Both the position numbers and the translations under genes were made by a program. Source: Cornus controversa (taxonomy: Eukaryota > Streptophyta > Magnoliopsida > Cornales > Cornaceae). From it: a stretch of 64,000 nucleotides of DNA. Shown here piece by piece: positions 1 to 11,410 of this stretch. Under the pieces are notes generated by a model, which was not told where the DNA came from, did no database searches, and saw nothing but the letters and a program-made list of their open reading frames with translations. The stretch covers positions 75,200,033 through 75,264,032 of the forward strand of contig CM048845.1 of the NCBI GenBank assembly GCA_026545225.1. Direction: 5' to 3'. The first letter of the stretch is position 1; each line of letters begins with the position of its first letter.

Positions 1-1173
1 ATCATGCAGTGCAGTACACTCATAATATCCACAATGCATGTATACTAAAATGTATGCTTATTCAAATTATCTCGATTCTTAGTTGAAAGCAGATGATGAG
101 ATCACAGAGTGCATAGCTCTAATTTCATTACCTCCATAATAGTAGTTTTGGAACCATGTGCCAGTCAAGGTTGAATAGGCTTCTTTAGAAGGGCTAAATT
201 GTTTGTTGACACTTCATGTCGAGGTTTCCCTCATTCATTGGTAATGGTTCTCTTTGCACAACCAGATCCCGAGGTGAGAAGAACAAAAAATGCAGAACTA
301 GCTACGTTGACATTGACATGTATCCTCCTATTGACATTCCCCTATCAGTGCACAAAACAGAAAAACAAGAATAACAGAGAAAGAGAATGTCAGATCTTCT
401 CTAGAAATGAAGCTCAATTTATTCAACAATACAAGACAACACACTTCAAGCAAGATGTATACAAGGAGAAATCAACATTTTTTGCAAGAAGTACTGGCTG
501 GTGTCATCCACTGCAGTATCGGATCCATTTGCACCAAAACTCTATAACAGCCAATGCCTGCCAAAATGATTTTAAAAAATTAAGAACCACAAAGCCAAAA
601 GACAATATAGACTAGAAAAAGAAGTTAAAAAGATTGGAAGGTTCTTTCAGAACTATCTGACCATAAAGGATTAATAACATTGGAATAATGACGGTTTACC
701 TTATAGATATAACACAAGTTCCAGTCTGTTTCACTTAGTCAAGTCCAGAGAACATTCATCACCATCTGGCATTCAGTGCTGGAAGGTACTTCGACAGATC
801 AGCTATCTGAGAGAGAAGCAAATCATTTTTTTTTTAAAAAAAAATTATACCTGATGAGAAGAATAAGATTGTCACGTCAATGGATTGAATACAAAAATTA
901 AAGCATACAATTTTTTTGTGGCCTGTGGCTGTTCCACGCCAATGCAAAATAATCATGAGGACCATGATGTTCATCATCCGTGCATCCAATACCTGTACTA
1001 ACCATCAACCAAAAACAAGAATGAACCTGCTAGAAATTGTTTAAACAACTATATAAAACTCCATGAAAATTTTATGGAAATTGAAGAGACGCAGTATACA
1101 AAATTTTATTGCGTACCTATGGTGTATATACTGAAATTTTAAATAAATTAGTGTATAAATTAGTGTCGATAAG
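1..1173. other. Intergenic, no gene recognised
   Basis: AT-rich sequence. One open frame at 199-615 (+) lacks an ATG at its start, has low-complexity Lys/Asn/Thr-rich content and matches no family I know, so I do not call it a gene. No repeat or element end was recognised. Confidence 0.5.
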
Positions 1174-1482
1174 TTACATCCCCACGCTAGCGGAGGAGGG
1201 AGGAGTGGAGGAGCGTTCAGTAGTTATCCCCAAGGAAGTGTCTGGAAAATCCAAGTGAATATGAACTTGCAAGTCTAGATTCTCATCTTGGAAGTCAAAA
1301 AAATAAGCAAATGCCTCTAGATCGTCATCATTTGGTGCTGCGAAATATGGAACTGCATTATCAAGTACTCCCACCCCATCCACATTTGGGAGATCTATAA
1401 TGTTATCAAGAGCACCAAAACCATAACCCCATTCTCCCTTCTCAGGGGGGAGTGGGTCATTTGGACCATCAGCATCAGCCAT
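1174..1482 (-). CDS. Small acidic hypothetical protein or exon
   Basis: A 102-residue frame starting at an ATG at 1480-1482 and ending just after a Ser/Thr-Pro-Ser-rich tail. It is strongly acidic: it opens MADADGPNDPLPPEKGEWGY and contains a PNDDDLEAF stretch. I do not recognise the family. Directly before the ATG on the coding strand lies a pyrimidine run ending in CAG, a good splice acceptor, so this may be an internal or second exon whose intron phase happens to place ATG first. The N-terminal half is repeated upstream at 1569-1699 in a tandem copy that keeps the acceptor, the ATG and most codons. It could be a small host gene, an exon, or a captured fragment in a mobile element; the sequence does not decide. 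Confidence 0.35.
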   Translation of the reverse strand: MADADGPNDPLPPEKGEWGYGFGALDNIIDLPNVDGVGVLDNAVPYFAAPNDDDLEAFAYFFDFQDENLDLQVHIHLDFPDTSLGITTERSSTPPSSASVGM

Positions 1483-1786
1483 CTGTCAAAAAAATAACAA
1501 TATGTTTCAGTAGCTTAAATTACAAAAAAAAAATCCTCCAAGATATTAAAACTGTACATGTATATGGAAGTGCATTATCAATTACACCCACCCCATCCAC
1601 ATTTGGGAGATCTATAATGTTATCAAGAGCACCAAAAACATAATCCCATTCTCCCTCCTCAGGGGGGAGTGGGTCATTTGGACCCTCAGCATCAGCCATC
1701 TGTCAAAAAAATAACAATATGTTTTAGTAGCTTAAATTACAAAAAAAAAAAAAAATCCTCCAAGATATTAAAATTGTACATGTATC
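1345..1786 (-). repeat. 217-bp tandem duplication of an exon-like unit
   Basis: Two head-to-tail units, 1345-1561 and 1562-1786, share about 95% of bases by eye. The second is longer mainly because an A-run has expanded. Each holds, on the minus strand, a T-rich tract, a CAG acceptor-like site, an ATG and about 40 codons beginning MADA[DE]GPNDPLPPE. The offset between the two ATGs is exactly 217 bp. Confidence 0.85.
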
Positions 1787-2249
1787 ATAAGTCATCCGAA
1801 AAATGGAAAGATGACACTAATGAAGCATGGACATTGATACATGATATGGGCATAGCATGGTACAAATATGGCCACACAACGAATTTTATAAATTCAGAAA
1901 TGTATACAAGGACACAATATATATAAAATATATATAATAGTAATGTACATATGTATAAAACTAAAATACATATATATATATAAATTTAGAATACTAATTG
2001 TTTGTCAACTGTCATGTTATTAATATATTGTTACTAACATTTTCATAAAAAAGTATTACAGTTAAGCTGAGAGTTACAATTTATGGACATAAATTTAAGA
2101 CCAAGTTATACATGATATATTCTCATTATATCTCAATGCTTCTTTAATGGTTTTTTTTTTTGGGTAAATAAGCTACATTTTAATGTTAAATATCTGTTAG
2201 TCAGTAAATTTTCACTTCCTAGTTCGAAAAGAAAATAATCTGAATTTTT
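1787..2249. other. AT-rich intergenic sequence
   Basis: Very AT-rich with short TA tracts at 1915-1985 and a T-run at 2151-2161. No gene, RNA or element end was recognised. Confidence 0.5.
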
Positions 2250-5200
2250 CATCACCGCAAGGATTTTTTATGACAGCATAAAGAAAGATTGGATTTTCAC
2301 AGGTGTTTATGGCTCCTACGAAGATTCAATTAGGAGGCATCAGTGGACTTTAACCTTTATTGAAGAACAAGCAATTGGTTTGGGGGAAAGATGGTTAATT
2401 ATTGGGGATTTCAATGATATTTGCATTTGAGTGAGAAGCTGGGTGGAGCATGTAGATGATGTTGGTCTCTGAATTCTTTCCAAAGCATGGTGAGAGACTG
2501 AAATCTAGTTGAAGTGAGTTTCAATGGTAATCTGTACACTTGAAACAATAAAAGGGATAGGATGAACAATGTTGAAGGAGACTTGATCGAGCTCTCTGTA
2601 GTTTGGGTTGGCTTAACCTCTATTCTAAGGCAATAATGCAACACATTCATGAGGTTGGTTCTGATCATAGTTCTTTAATTATGCACACCAGTGAAGAGGA
2701 ACGTAGGAGAAAGAGACAGTTATACCAGATGGGTGGAGCATGAGGCTTGCAGAGGGGTTATTGAATGAGATGAGGCTTGCAGAAGGGCTATTGAATGAGC
2801 TTGGTCTCAACATTATTCTGGATCAATATGTCCAGGTTAAAGAGCAAGTTGAGTGGATGTAAACAGAAGTTGAAGAATTGGAGCACTAACATGAGAAAGA
2901 ATCAAGAATTTAGACTGAAAATGTTGAGAAGCAGTTGATTTTAACTTGAGGAAAGTCGATCAGGTTTTGACAGTAACCAGTAAAAAGCTTTGGAATCTTC
3001 TCTTAAAAAGTTGTGGTTGGAAGAGGAGAAATTTTGGCAGCGAAAATCAAGGGTTTTGTGGCTGCAGAATGGTGATGAAATACCAAAATTTTTCATCAGA
3101 AAATATTTCAGAAAAGGAATAGGAATTCGCTAAAGGGTTTGGAAAATGAGCAAGGGGTATGGGATGAGGATTTTCAGGGTATGGCCAGTATTGTGCAACA
3201 TTATTTTAAAGAAGTTTTTCAGGCAGCAGACAATCTTCACTTCCAGGATACTATCAGTCTTATTCCTTCGTTAGTCACTGAAGATATGAATAGAATTTTA
3301 TTGAGGGCACTGAGGAAGAAATTGGAAGAGTGGTGATGGAAATGGCTCCACCCAAGGCTCCATGTCCTAATGGTTTGACTCCAAAATTTTTCCAAAAGTT
3401 TTGGGAGATTTTGAAGCAGGATCTGATGAGCTCTTTTAATAACCTTTCACATTCTGGTTAGATGTTAAAAAGCCATAATCATACGAACATTGTTTTAATA
3501 CCTGAAGTAAAGTCCCATATCAATTGCCTACAAAAGATTTTCTCTAAAGTTATTGCAAATCCACTTAAATCTATTTTGGGCAATCTTATTGATGAACAAC
3601 AAAGTGCTTCCATTCCAGGGAGATATTACTGACAATACTTTGTAGCCCTCAAATTGTTCCACTAAAACTAAAAGAAGAGGAAAGGACAAATTTATGGCAA
3701 TTAGCTGGATATCAGAAAAGCTTATGACAGGAGGACACCAATAGTTTCCCATTTACTATTTGCTAATGATTTCCTTTTGTTTTGCAAAGCTAATGAAGGT
3801 GAAGTAAACAGCTACTGAGTTGGCTTCAGGGAAATAAATCAACTTTGAGAAGTCTTCTACAATTGTTAATAGTAACACTGCAGATCAAGACAGAATCATC
3901 CTGAATTCCATTTTAAGGATATCAAGCACCAGCTCTCAAGATCAATATTTGGGTTTGACAGCTACCATTGGTAGATATAAGAGGAAAAAAATTCAGTTTT
4001 TGGAGCAGCAAGTGGAAAAGCAGGTCAAGGGTTGGAAGAGATGTTGTCTGTCACAAGGGGGAGATAAATTATAGTTAAATATGTTTTGGGTGCAATGAGA
4101 ATCTTATTTTTAAGCTATTGGGGAATCTCTGCAATTATTTAACAGCACCGTTTACAAAATTTTGGTGGTTGGGTGCAGTTGACAAAAGGATTTTGGCTCA
4201 GGTGGCTTGGGAAAGGTTGTGTTTGGTGAAAAACAAGGGGGTTTGGGTTTAAGGGATGTGTCATCTATTAATATCCCTTTGCTTGCCAAGCAGGGTTGGA
4301 GGTTGTTGAAGGAAACCCTAAGTTCATTTGTAGTGTGTTTAAAGGCTAATATTTCCCTCATTCTACTTTTCTTGAAGCTGGGGTTCACCATAATCCTGCT
4401 TGGGCATGGAAAAGTTTTCTGGGTGCACAAAACTTTTTAACGGGAGGTGTAAAATGGGAAGTGGCTGATGGTAAAAAAGTTAATATATGGGATGACAATT
4501 AGCTTATAGGTAATAAAGCTTTGACAGTAATTCGCGTGTTCCTGTTGATGTCATATAACTAGGTGGCTGACTTGATTGATTCCAACTTGTGTCAATGGGA
4601 GACTTCTGTCATGATGCTGCTTTTTACTCAAGAAAAGAGAGAGAAATTTTTGAAAGTCCCTTTAAGTATTGGAGGGGGTGAGGATAGACTTGTATGGGTT
4701 CATACTAAGGATGGTGCATTTACAGTGAGGTCAGCCTATCACCTTGATATGCAGTTGATGCATTTGAAGAAGGAATCTAAATCGTGTACTGGAGAGTGCA
4801 GTAGAAGAGTGATTAATCCTTTGTATTGGAAATCCTCATGGGGGTTTGTAGTCGCTTTTGCAGAATATTTAAACATCCTGAAACAGTGGAGCATTTGATG
4901 CTTCAGTGTGAGAGGCCTGTCAGGGTATGGAGTTATCACCACTGAGAATTGATATTTCCTATGAGTCTTCAGTTTCTCGGTCAGCTTGGTGGAGTGGTCT
5001 GTGCAAGATGGAAAAATGAAGAATCCAGAGAGGAATTGCTAAGAATAGCTGCTTTCACAGCTTGGTAATTGTGGAAGTCTTGAAATGATTCAGTGTTCAA
5101 AACAATAAAAGGTAAAAGTGGACAGATTTTGACGTTGTTTCCCAAGCTTTGGTTCAGCATTATGAATTTCTGAATATTAATTCTAATCACACTTCTCCTG

Positions 5201-5700
5201 ATGTCCTTCCAAATCATACTGCTTCCTCTCCAATTAAGTGGTTCCCCCTCCTACAGTTTGGAGGGTGGAGTGGAGATGGTGGAGTGGAGATGGCTGCTAG
5301 GTTTGAGTCCTTTCTGGTGTCAGATGCTTTAAAAGCTGAGTCACATATATGTGTAAAGACAGGCTCTTTTGTTTATGGTTCAGATTAATTTAAAGAACAT
5401 TGTTATTGAAAGTGATGCTCTGGCCATAGTGAAAGCAGTTAAGGGTGAAGGTTGCAGGGACTATTAGAGCTGTCGTGTGTTCGAAGACATTATGAAACTT
5501 TTGGGCACTCTTAATGGTGTTTCGGTGTTTCAGTTGATCAGCCAAGGTATTGTAATAGAGCGGCCCATATTTTTGGGCATGCAGCAGGCTTTAAGTTTCA
5601 TGTAATATGTGTTCTTTACTCACCACATGCCCATATGTCTTCATGAGTTCCGATTGTAATGTTGAATTTTGGAAGTAATATATGTTCTTGCCAGGGGAAA
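2250..5700 (+). mobile_element. Decayed L1-type LINE, 5'-truncated
   Basis: Fragments of plant L1 ORF2 appear in order on the plus strand but in changing frames. The 3' part of the endonuclease is at about 2290-2420 (GVYGSYED... then WLIIGDFNDI). The reverse-transcriptase N-terminal block APKAPCPNGLTPKFFQKFW is near 3350-3410, and the LLFANDFLLFCKA-like remnant of the catalytic FADD block is near 3755-3790. The thumb/connection block (QVKGWKR, then GKVVFGEKQGGLGLRDVSSIN) is at 4010-4310, a zf-RVT-like region (DRLVWVHTKDGAFTVRSAYHL) at 4680-4745, and RNase H remnants (NIVIESDALAIVKAV) at 5395-5560. Nothing before the endonuclease is present, consistent with 5' truncation. Many stops and frame changes mark it as old. 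The catalytic FADD is not intact. The 3' end is put near 5700, at an A-rich run, with low precision; no target duplication was found. Confidence 0.85.
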
Positions 5701-6414
5701 AGAAAAAGTTCCTTAAGAAAATTATCATTCATGCACATTCCTAAACTATCCATTTCAAAATTCACAAGAAGCCAGGATCAAACCATAACAAAGAACAAAA
5801 TAAGGCGTTGTAATTCAAAAAATCCAGAAGAACCGATATGGAATTTCACACCAATTCCTAACACAAGTACCAAATTCATAAATGCACTATCAGCGAGAAG
5901 AAAAGGACTGCAAACTTGGTACAAGCATTTCACCTTGAGAAAAATACCATGTAGGAAGGGAACGAAAGGGCATTTTAAATTCTTGAGTTTTAGTGGGTTT
6001 AGTCTTGATCAGTAAAGAATGTTCTAAGAGTCAACTGAAGAAAATCTACATAACAGCGAAATATTTGAGCTTTACCAAATATTTTATACATTTTTCACTA
6101 CACATGTAATATTGTAGTAGATATATATAAATATACATACGTAATATATTTAAATAATTTACAAAAATCTTATGCTTTTACAAACATATACATGTAAGTC
6201 TGAGTGTATGAACCATACCTCAGAAGCTTCAATACACTCTATCAACTTGCTCAAGAAATGAGTTACTTCTTGAATGGCGTTATTCGAGTATGATTGGATG
6301 TTCTCTTCCTGAAACTTGAATGGCGTTCTTGGAAGATGGTGTTCCTGGAGTTCTTGGAGTACGATTGACCGTTGGCTCTGAAACTTCTTCATACTGAATT
6401 TGGCGGTCATTTTA
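5701..6414. other. Intergenic, no gene recognised
   Basis: AT-rich sequence with open frames on both strands (5659-6015 plus, 6159-6494 minus) that show no known domain. A small internal similarity (two copies of a cttgaatggcgtt motif at 6270-6330) is the only structure seen. Confidence 0.4.
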
Positions 6415-6800
6415 TATATTGGGTAAAATATTACTGACCCCCCCGAAGCTCTAGTGTAATTACACACGGTGCAGCTTTCTCCAAAAAATTTCACTTTTAA
6501 CCCCCTCTAACGTTTTCACGCTTAAAATGAAACTGAAATCGCGTGCCTCGAGAGGAACGCCCTCACGCTGCTCCTGAACGACCGCCGGCCGGAGAACTGC
6601 CGGAGGGGAACGTGAGGAAGTCGTTGAGGCCTGCATTACTCGCCTCGTCATCAGCTTCAAAGGCCTACCATTCACGACCATACTGTGGTCTTCTATCGTC
6701 AGATCTCAGCGTGTGTGGGTCAGATATCGGCGACTGTGAGTCAAAGCCCGGCGAGTACCGCCACTATTTGGGCTGGGGAAAGCTTCGGTAGCCCTGCTGG
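6415..6800. other. GC-rich island with a transposon-end-like motif
   Basis: The block at 6420-6535 starts with gggtaaaatattactgaccc and alternates C-runs with T-rich spacers. A similar block occurs at 15258-15350 (gggtaaaatacaatgacctc), so this is a dispersed repeat, perhaps a decayed terminal region of a DNA transposon; no inverted partner was found nearby. The GC-rich part at 6540-6790 is open on both strands but matches no family I know. It could equally be a relic of a host gene 5' end or a captured gene fragment. Confidence 0.3.
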
Positions 6801-8404
6801 TTTCTAATTTGAGAAAAAAAAACAGATCAACGGTCGGTAATAAATGATCAAACAAAAATGCTCACCATGGGCATCTGGACCATTGGTGCCTTACACGTTC
6901 TGTGGGACTCACGGCGTGTGTAGTTAGGCCTATAAATAAATCAGATTCGGATCAGATCAGGGTTGATTTGATCCGAAACTAATAGGAATTATAGGTGATC
7001 CAACCCGACCCAATAATCCATCTCCTATTTATTGGTTCGAATTCGAATGAGATTTTTATTAACAAGTCTACATGTAATGTAGCGATGACCCAGATGCTCT
7101 CGGTGCATGTGCACTAGGTGCACCGAAAATAGTATCTGAACACCGGACACGACTATGAAAATTTTAAATTAATATATATATATAGAATACGAATCCGTCC
7201 AAAATAAATAATATAAGATATATATGTATATAAATAATAATTTGTTATTATTTTATCCATATAATTACGAATGAAATTACTTTAAAACTTAAAGTTATAT
7301 ATTTTTTATTTTTGTTTTCTTAAATTTTATTTTATTTTTTTAATTAACCCATTATATCTTTTAAATTGGATTGTTTTATTCGAATAAGAAAATAAATAGA
7401 TTCAAATTTTAGACACTTCTAGCCATGTCCAAAGTATATATGCATCCTACAAAACAAGTGTGCGAGAAGGAAAATAGAAATGTTTATTTTGGTGGTCCAA
7501 AATTAGGGTTTCGTGTCTGTTTTGATTCCTGACTTTTTAGTTTAACCAAACAAAACAAAAGATCGTGGTCAATTTTTAATTAATTGAAATTTTTACTCTA
7601 AATACACATTTAGTGGTGTTGTGTTTTTAAGTTGCACTCAAAAGTGCACATTCAGTGTTACGTGTTTTATTTGTTAATGAATTTCAACCTCTATTTGTCA
7701 GTAAATTTCAAGTTGCACTTATAAGTGAACTTGAGGTAATTAGATCATTTGGCATAAATTAAGTTATAAGGGTTAATAAGGTCATTTACCAATAATTGAG
7801 TTTTAATATAGTATGTATTTTTTTTAACAACCTAATATAGTATGCGTAACCAAGGTAATTCGGAGAAATAAGGTCAAGCTACAACTGTCCATGAATAAAG
7901 TCCTTGTTTGTAGTTTCATTATATTTGAGGGGTTACTAAGGTCATTTCAATGTCTGGAATGGCATTTTGGTTTGTATGCTCAATTTTTTTTATTGATCCA
8001 ACGAAAACTTAAACGAGAGAAATTATAATTATCAAACTCTAAAACTGAAGATAACTCGGTGTCATTTTTTTTCAAACACAACACTGTAATTTGATCAAAC
8101 TTCAGTGTACTTGACCCTTTATATATCTATAGTAATAATTTGAAAGAGAAGACCGGAAAAATGATGTGACCGTGGGTTTTAATTTTAGAGAACCAGATCA
8201 AACTACAATTTAGTAAACTCATTTGAGTGTTGTTTTAATAACGGCATGTTTAAAGTAGGTTTATTTCGTTGTTGTAGCTAAGGGTGCAATTTGGGTGGAT
8301 TAATTTAAAGTGTGAGTTAAATTTGATTTTTGTTGTTTATGGCCAATTATTTTAATTACGGTTAGACTTGAGTTGAAAACTCTAATCAAACTTAATTTTA
8401 GCTC

Positions 8405-8449
<45 letters not shown>

Positions 8450-8699
8450 TGTATGTTTGTGCATGAAGCTGCAAGCATCTTCACTGCCAACAGGCATACT
8501 CACCATCCATCATTGACCTGTCAAAGCATGGAAATTAGTTAAGTTCTTCAAAAAAGTCATTATCAACATAATAGCAAACATCTAAGCAAAAATAGCTAGA
8601 AGATGATACCTGTGTTGATGCCAGCTGAGAAAATGGTATGTTTAGAACCTAAAATGAAAAACAGTAGCAACAAGTTAGCTAATTTGTCCAGCAGTAGTA
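6801..8699. other. AT-rich intergenic sequence with a TA microsatellite
   Basis: No gene recognised. A (TA)n microsatellite lies at 8415-8446. The stretch 6930-7060, with several gatcc/gatccg and aaccc motifs, resembles non-autonomous element sequence but no ends were found. Confidence 0.45.
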
Positions 8700-8985
8700 A
8701 TTGTACTACATAAAGTGAAAAACAGTACCACAAAATTTGTTTATATAAAATGTACCTCTTGTCCTTTATTTGAAGGTACTAAAGTTGGAACTTCAGTTCC
8801 TCTTCCTCTCCCTCTACCTCTTCCTCTTGCTGCCATTCCATCATCTCCAACACCACCCATATTTCCCCTTTATTTGAAGGTACTAAAGATGAACTCTTGG
8901 GGTCATCATTTTTCTTATTCCTAGCCTTCTTTGGTCTATCAATCAGTGGGTCTTTCTTCTGCTGTGACTCTTTTAATTTTCTTTT
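8700..8985 (-). pseudogene. Possible MULE transposase C-terminal remnant
   Basis: In one minus-strand frame the sequence reads DGMAARGRGRGRGRGTEVPTLVPS; another, slightly upstream, reads DPLIDRPKKARNKKNDDPKS. An RPKKAR basic stretch followed by an RGRGRG tail is common at the C-terminus of plant MuDR-like transposases, but it is low complexity and no catalytic or zinc-knuckle region is present. A 19-bp stretch (ctttatttgaaggtactaaag) occurs twice, at 8764 and 8869, so a local duplication has also happened. The call is tentative; a fragment of a host RGG protein is the alternative. Confidence 0.25.
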
Positions 8986-9868
8986 TGTGTAATTTCATAT
9001 ATTATTCCAGTTAATTGTAGAGTAATTAGGTAGCTTTAAACAAGTCCTCTAGCTGTTAGTTTTACTTATTTTGTGAAGCAAATGTCAGATGCCAATTATA
9101 TATTTTGCACCATAGCTGCTAATTTATATTCACTGCCACCATTTGATGTGTAAACCAAATGCATGATGACTTCTAATCTATTGTTGTGAATTATTTACAA
9201 TGCATCATTTTTAATGATTTCATCTATTTCTGTTTTCTTGTGTTTATTTTTATACTGGATGGAGTATTTCAATGTATCATAGAACACTGCCTTCCTGATA
9301 CTATGAAAATGGATGGCTTTATGTCAGCTTAATACTTTCAACTAGACAATAAAATCATTTTTTTTTTATCTTGGGTTGACAGGAAATGGAATTGAGAAGC
9401 GGATTTTGAGATGATGAAAAGTTTTATAATTTTTAAATTTTTTTTACAATTATCGGTTAAGTATATATATTCAACAAATCATAAAAAACATGAAATTATA
9501 ACTAACAGAAGAAAAAAAAAAAAAAAGGAAGGAAGGCATTGAGATAAGGATAGAAATTTAACTATTAGAAAATAAAAATTTTAAAAACTCTTATAATCTT
9601 ATTAAAGAAATAAAATAATTTAAAAACTTGATCTTTAGGCAACCGTCTAAGTCGATCGAGCCGGCATACCCTGAGTTGAATGAATGTAACTACTGCTAAG
9701 TGGTGTTACCATTAATAATTATAACGATGATGGAACAACAATTGAAGTATTTTTCCTTTTGTTAATGAACTAATTAGTAACTTAAGCATTTTTTAATTTT
9801 TATCTTAAAACGTTTAGTTAATCTAATGTGGTTGTAACTATGTTGTTTTGGTATGCCTGAAATTCCAG
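8986..9868. other. AT-rich intergenic sequence
   Basis: No gene, RNA or element end was recognised. The last 30 bases form a pyrimidine-containing stretch ending in TTCCAG, a possible splice acceptor for the exon-like remnant that follows. Confidence 0.45.
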
Positions 9869-10053
9869 CTTTGTGAGCGAGCACATTGAAACTCTTGAAG
9901 AGATTGATATGGAGTACAAGGAATTGGCTCTAGAATCTGGCATAGAGAATTGAGGTTGTGTCCCTGCAGTGATTGAAGCCCTTCCTTCGGCGACCGCCAT
10001 GTCAACCTCAAGTGATATGTGCGAAGAAGTAGACGATTCAGTTCAATCTTAGC
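9869..10053 (+). pseudogene. Exon-like remnant of an unidentified gene
   Basis: After a good acceptor (AATTCCAG ending at 9868) a frame starts at 9870 and reads [20 protein letters not shown] and then LESGIEN before a TGA. Past that TGA the same frame stays open for another 31 codons (GCVPAVIEALPSATAMSTSS and on) to a TAG at 10051-10053. Amphipathic, Glu-rich coding-like content right behind a splice acceptor suggests a terminal exon, either ending at the TGA or interrupted by it. No partner exons are seen upstream. I do not recognise the protein. Confidence 0.3.
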
Positions 10054-10122
10054 ATTTGTTTTGGTTTTTCCACCCAAAGTGATATTAGCATTTGTTTTGG
10101 TTTTTTCACCCAAAGTGATATT
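10051..10122 (+). repeat. 36-bp tandem duplication
   Basis: Two adjacent 36-bp units, 10051-10086 and 10087-10122, beginning agcatttgttttgg and differing by one base. They sit directly at the end of the exon-like remnant. Confidence 0.9.
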
Positions 10123-10671
10123 ATCATCTCTAGTAAAGGAAAGGAATTTTTGGGATAAAAATCACTGCTGAATGCATTCTGGAGAATAAGGATGAAATTT
10201 TAATTTGTTGGCATAGTTATTTGAAAATTTTGAGGCTTTTCTAGTAAGTCCTATCCTTTTTCTCCCCTTTTGTTTAAGGGTAAAAATATGATATAAAATA
10301 CATTATTTCTGAGAAATTATTTTTTTAAGCAGGTGATAGTTCTGATTGGTGCAAATCAATTTCTAAATTACATGTTAATATTGTTATGTTTGTTGTAAAG
10401 GTATTGGATTAGACGACATTTGTGCAACAATTTAGATTATACATGTATGTGTTTATCACTTTGTGAAATACTCTTTAAGTTCACAAATTAATTAATAATA
10501 TGACTTACTGTGGACGTGAAGTATAAAATAAAACTTTAGTTTTGCTTTGTACTTTTGAGTACTAATGGCTGTATAATATTGCAGCATAGCATGTTAAAAC
10601 AAGAATTGTGTATTTTTAAGAAATTTATAGGCCTGTAAAATTCAAGCATTCCTCTTGTATAAGAAGAAAAG
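10123..10671. other. AT-rich intergenic sequence
   Basis: No gene or repeat recognised. It forms the left flank of the hAT element. Confidence 0.5.
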
Positions 10672-10691
10672 GTTTGGTTTAGGGATGGCAA
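10672..10691 (+). repeat. Left target duplication and inverted terminus of hAT
   Basis: The target duplication gtttggtt is at 10672-10679, followed by the 12-bp terminal repeat tagggatggcaa at 10680-10691. Confidence 0.95.
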
Positions 10692-11301
10692 CAGGGCGGG
10701 CGGGTTTTGCCTTCCTCATAACTGAAACCGTTTAACATTTTTCGTCCCGTAACCGTTTACAAAATTATCTCCAAACCCTATAATCGAAATCGTTTAACAT
10801 TTCCTACCCCGTCCCGCCCCGTTTGTTTTTTTTTTAATCCAAATGCTGATATTCAATTATCCCTTATAACTTATAAGTAATAAATTTAATAACTTATAGC
10901 ATACTAGGCTAACAAATTTAATAACTCATGGCATACTAGGCTAACCAAGTAAAATAAATTTAATAATTAAACAAACAATACTATCATACTACTAATCAAA
11001 GTAATAGTCCTGTCTTTCAAATTAAACAAACCAAATTAAACAAATCAAATTACATTCTTCCAAAATCAAACTACAAATTCTTAATTAAAAAGCTTTAACA
11101 TCAAATTTCATAAAAAGTCACTCTCAAGCCTCTTCAAATCTCTTCAAAGACTTTCCACAAGCATTCCATGAGTTATAGAGCTGAAAAGAAAATAATATAA
11201 AGGTTAAATCAACTTAAACTAATAGGCTTGTTTAATATGCATAATTATTCCTTGCCCAAAACTGAAAGTTAACTTTTTAAATAACTATTAATCATGTTAG
11301 A

Positions 11302-11410
11302 TTATAAGGTTAGATAGTGAAAACAAAAAATTAATAATAACAAATAATACCTTATTATAAGGTGTAGATAATGAAAACAAAAAATTAATAATAACAAATA
11401 ATACCTTATT
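11302..11410. repeat. About 53-bp tandem duplication in the hAT 3' region
   Basis: Two copies of a unit starting ttataagg and ending aataatacctta, at 11302-11353 and 11354-11408, almost identical. They overlap the end of the predicted last transposase exon and its 3' UTR. Confidence 0.85.

Noticed and set aside
2150-2175. T-run followed by gggtaaataag as a possible 3' end of another non-LTR insertion
   Set aside because: No target duplication or body sequence was found beside it.
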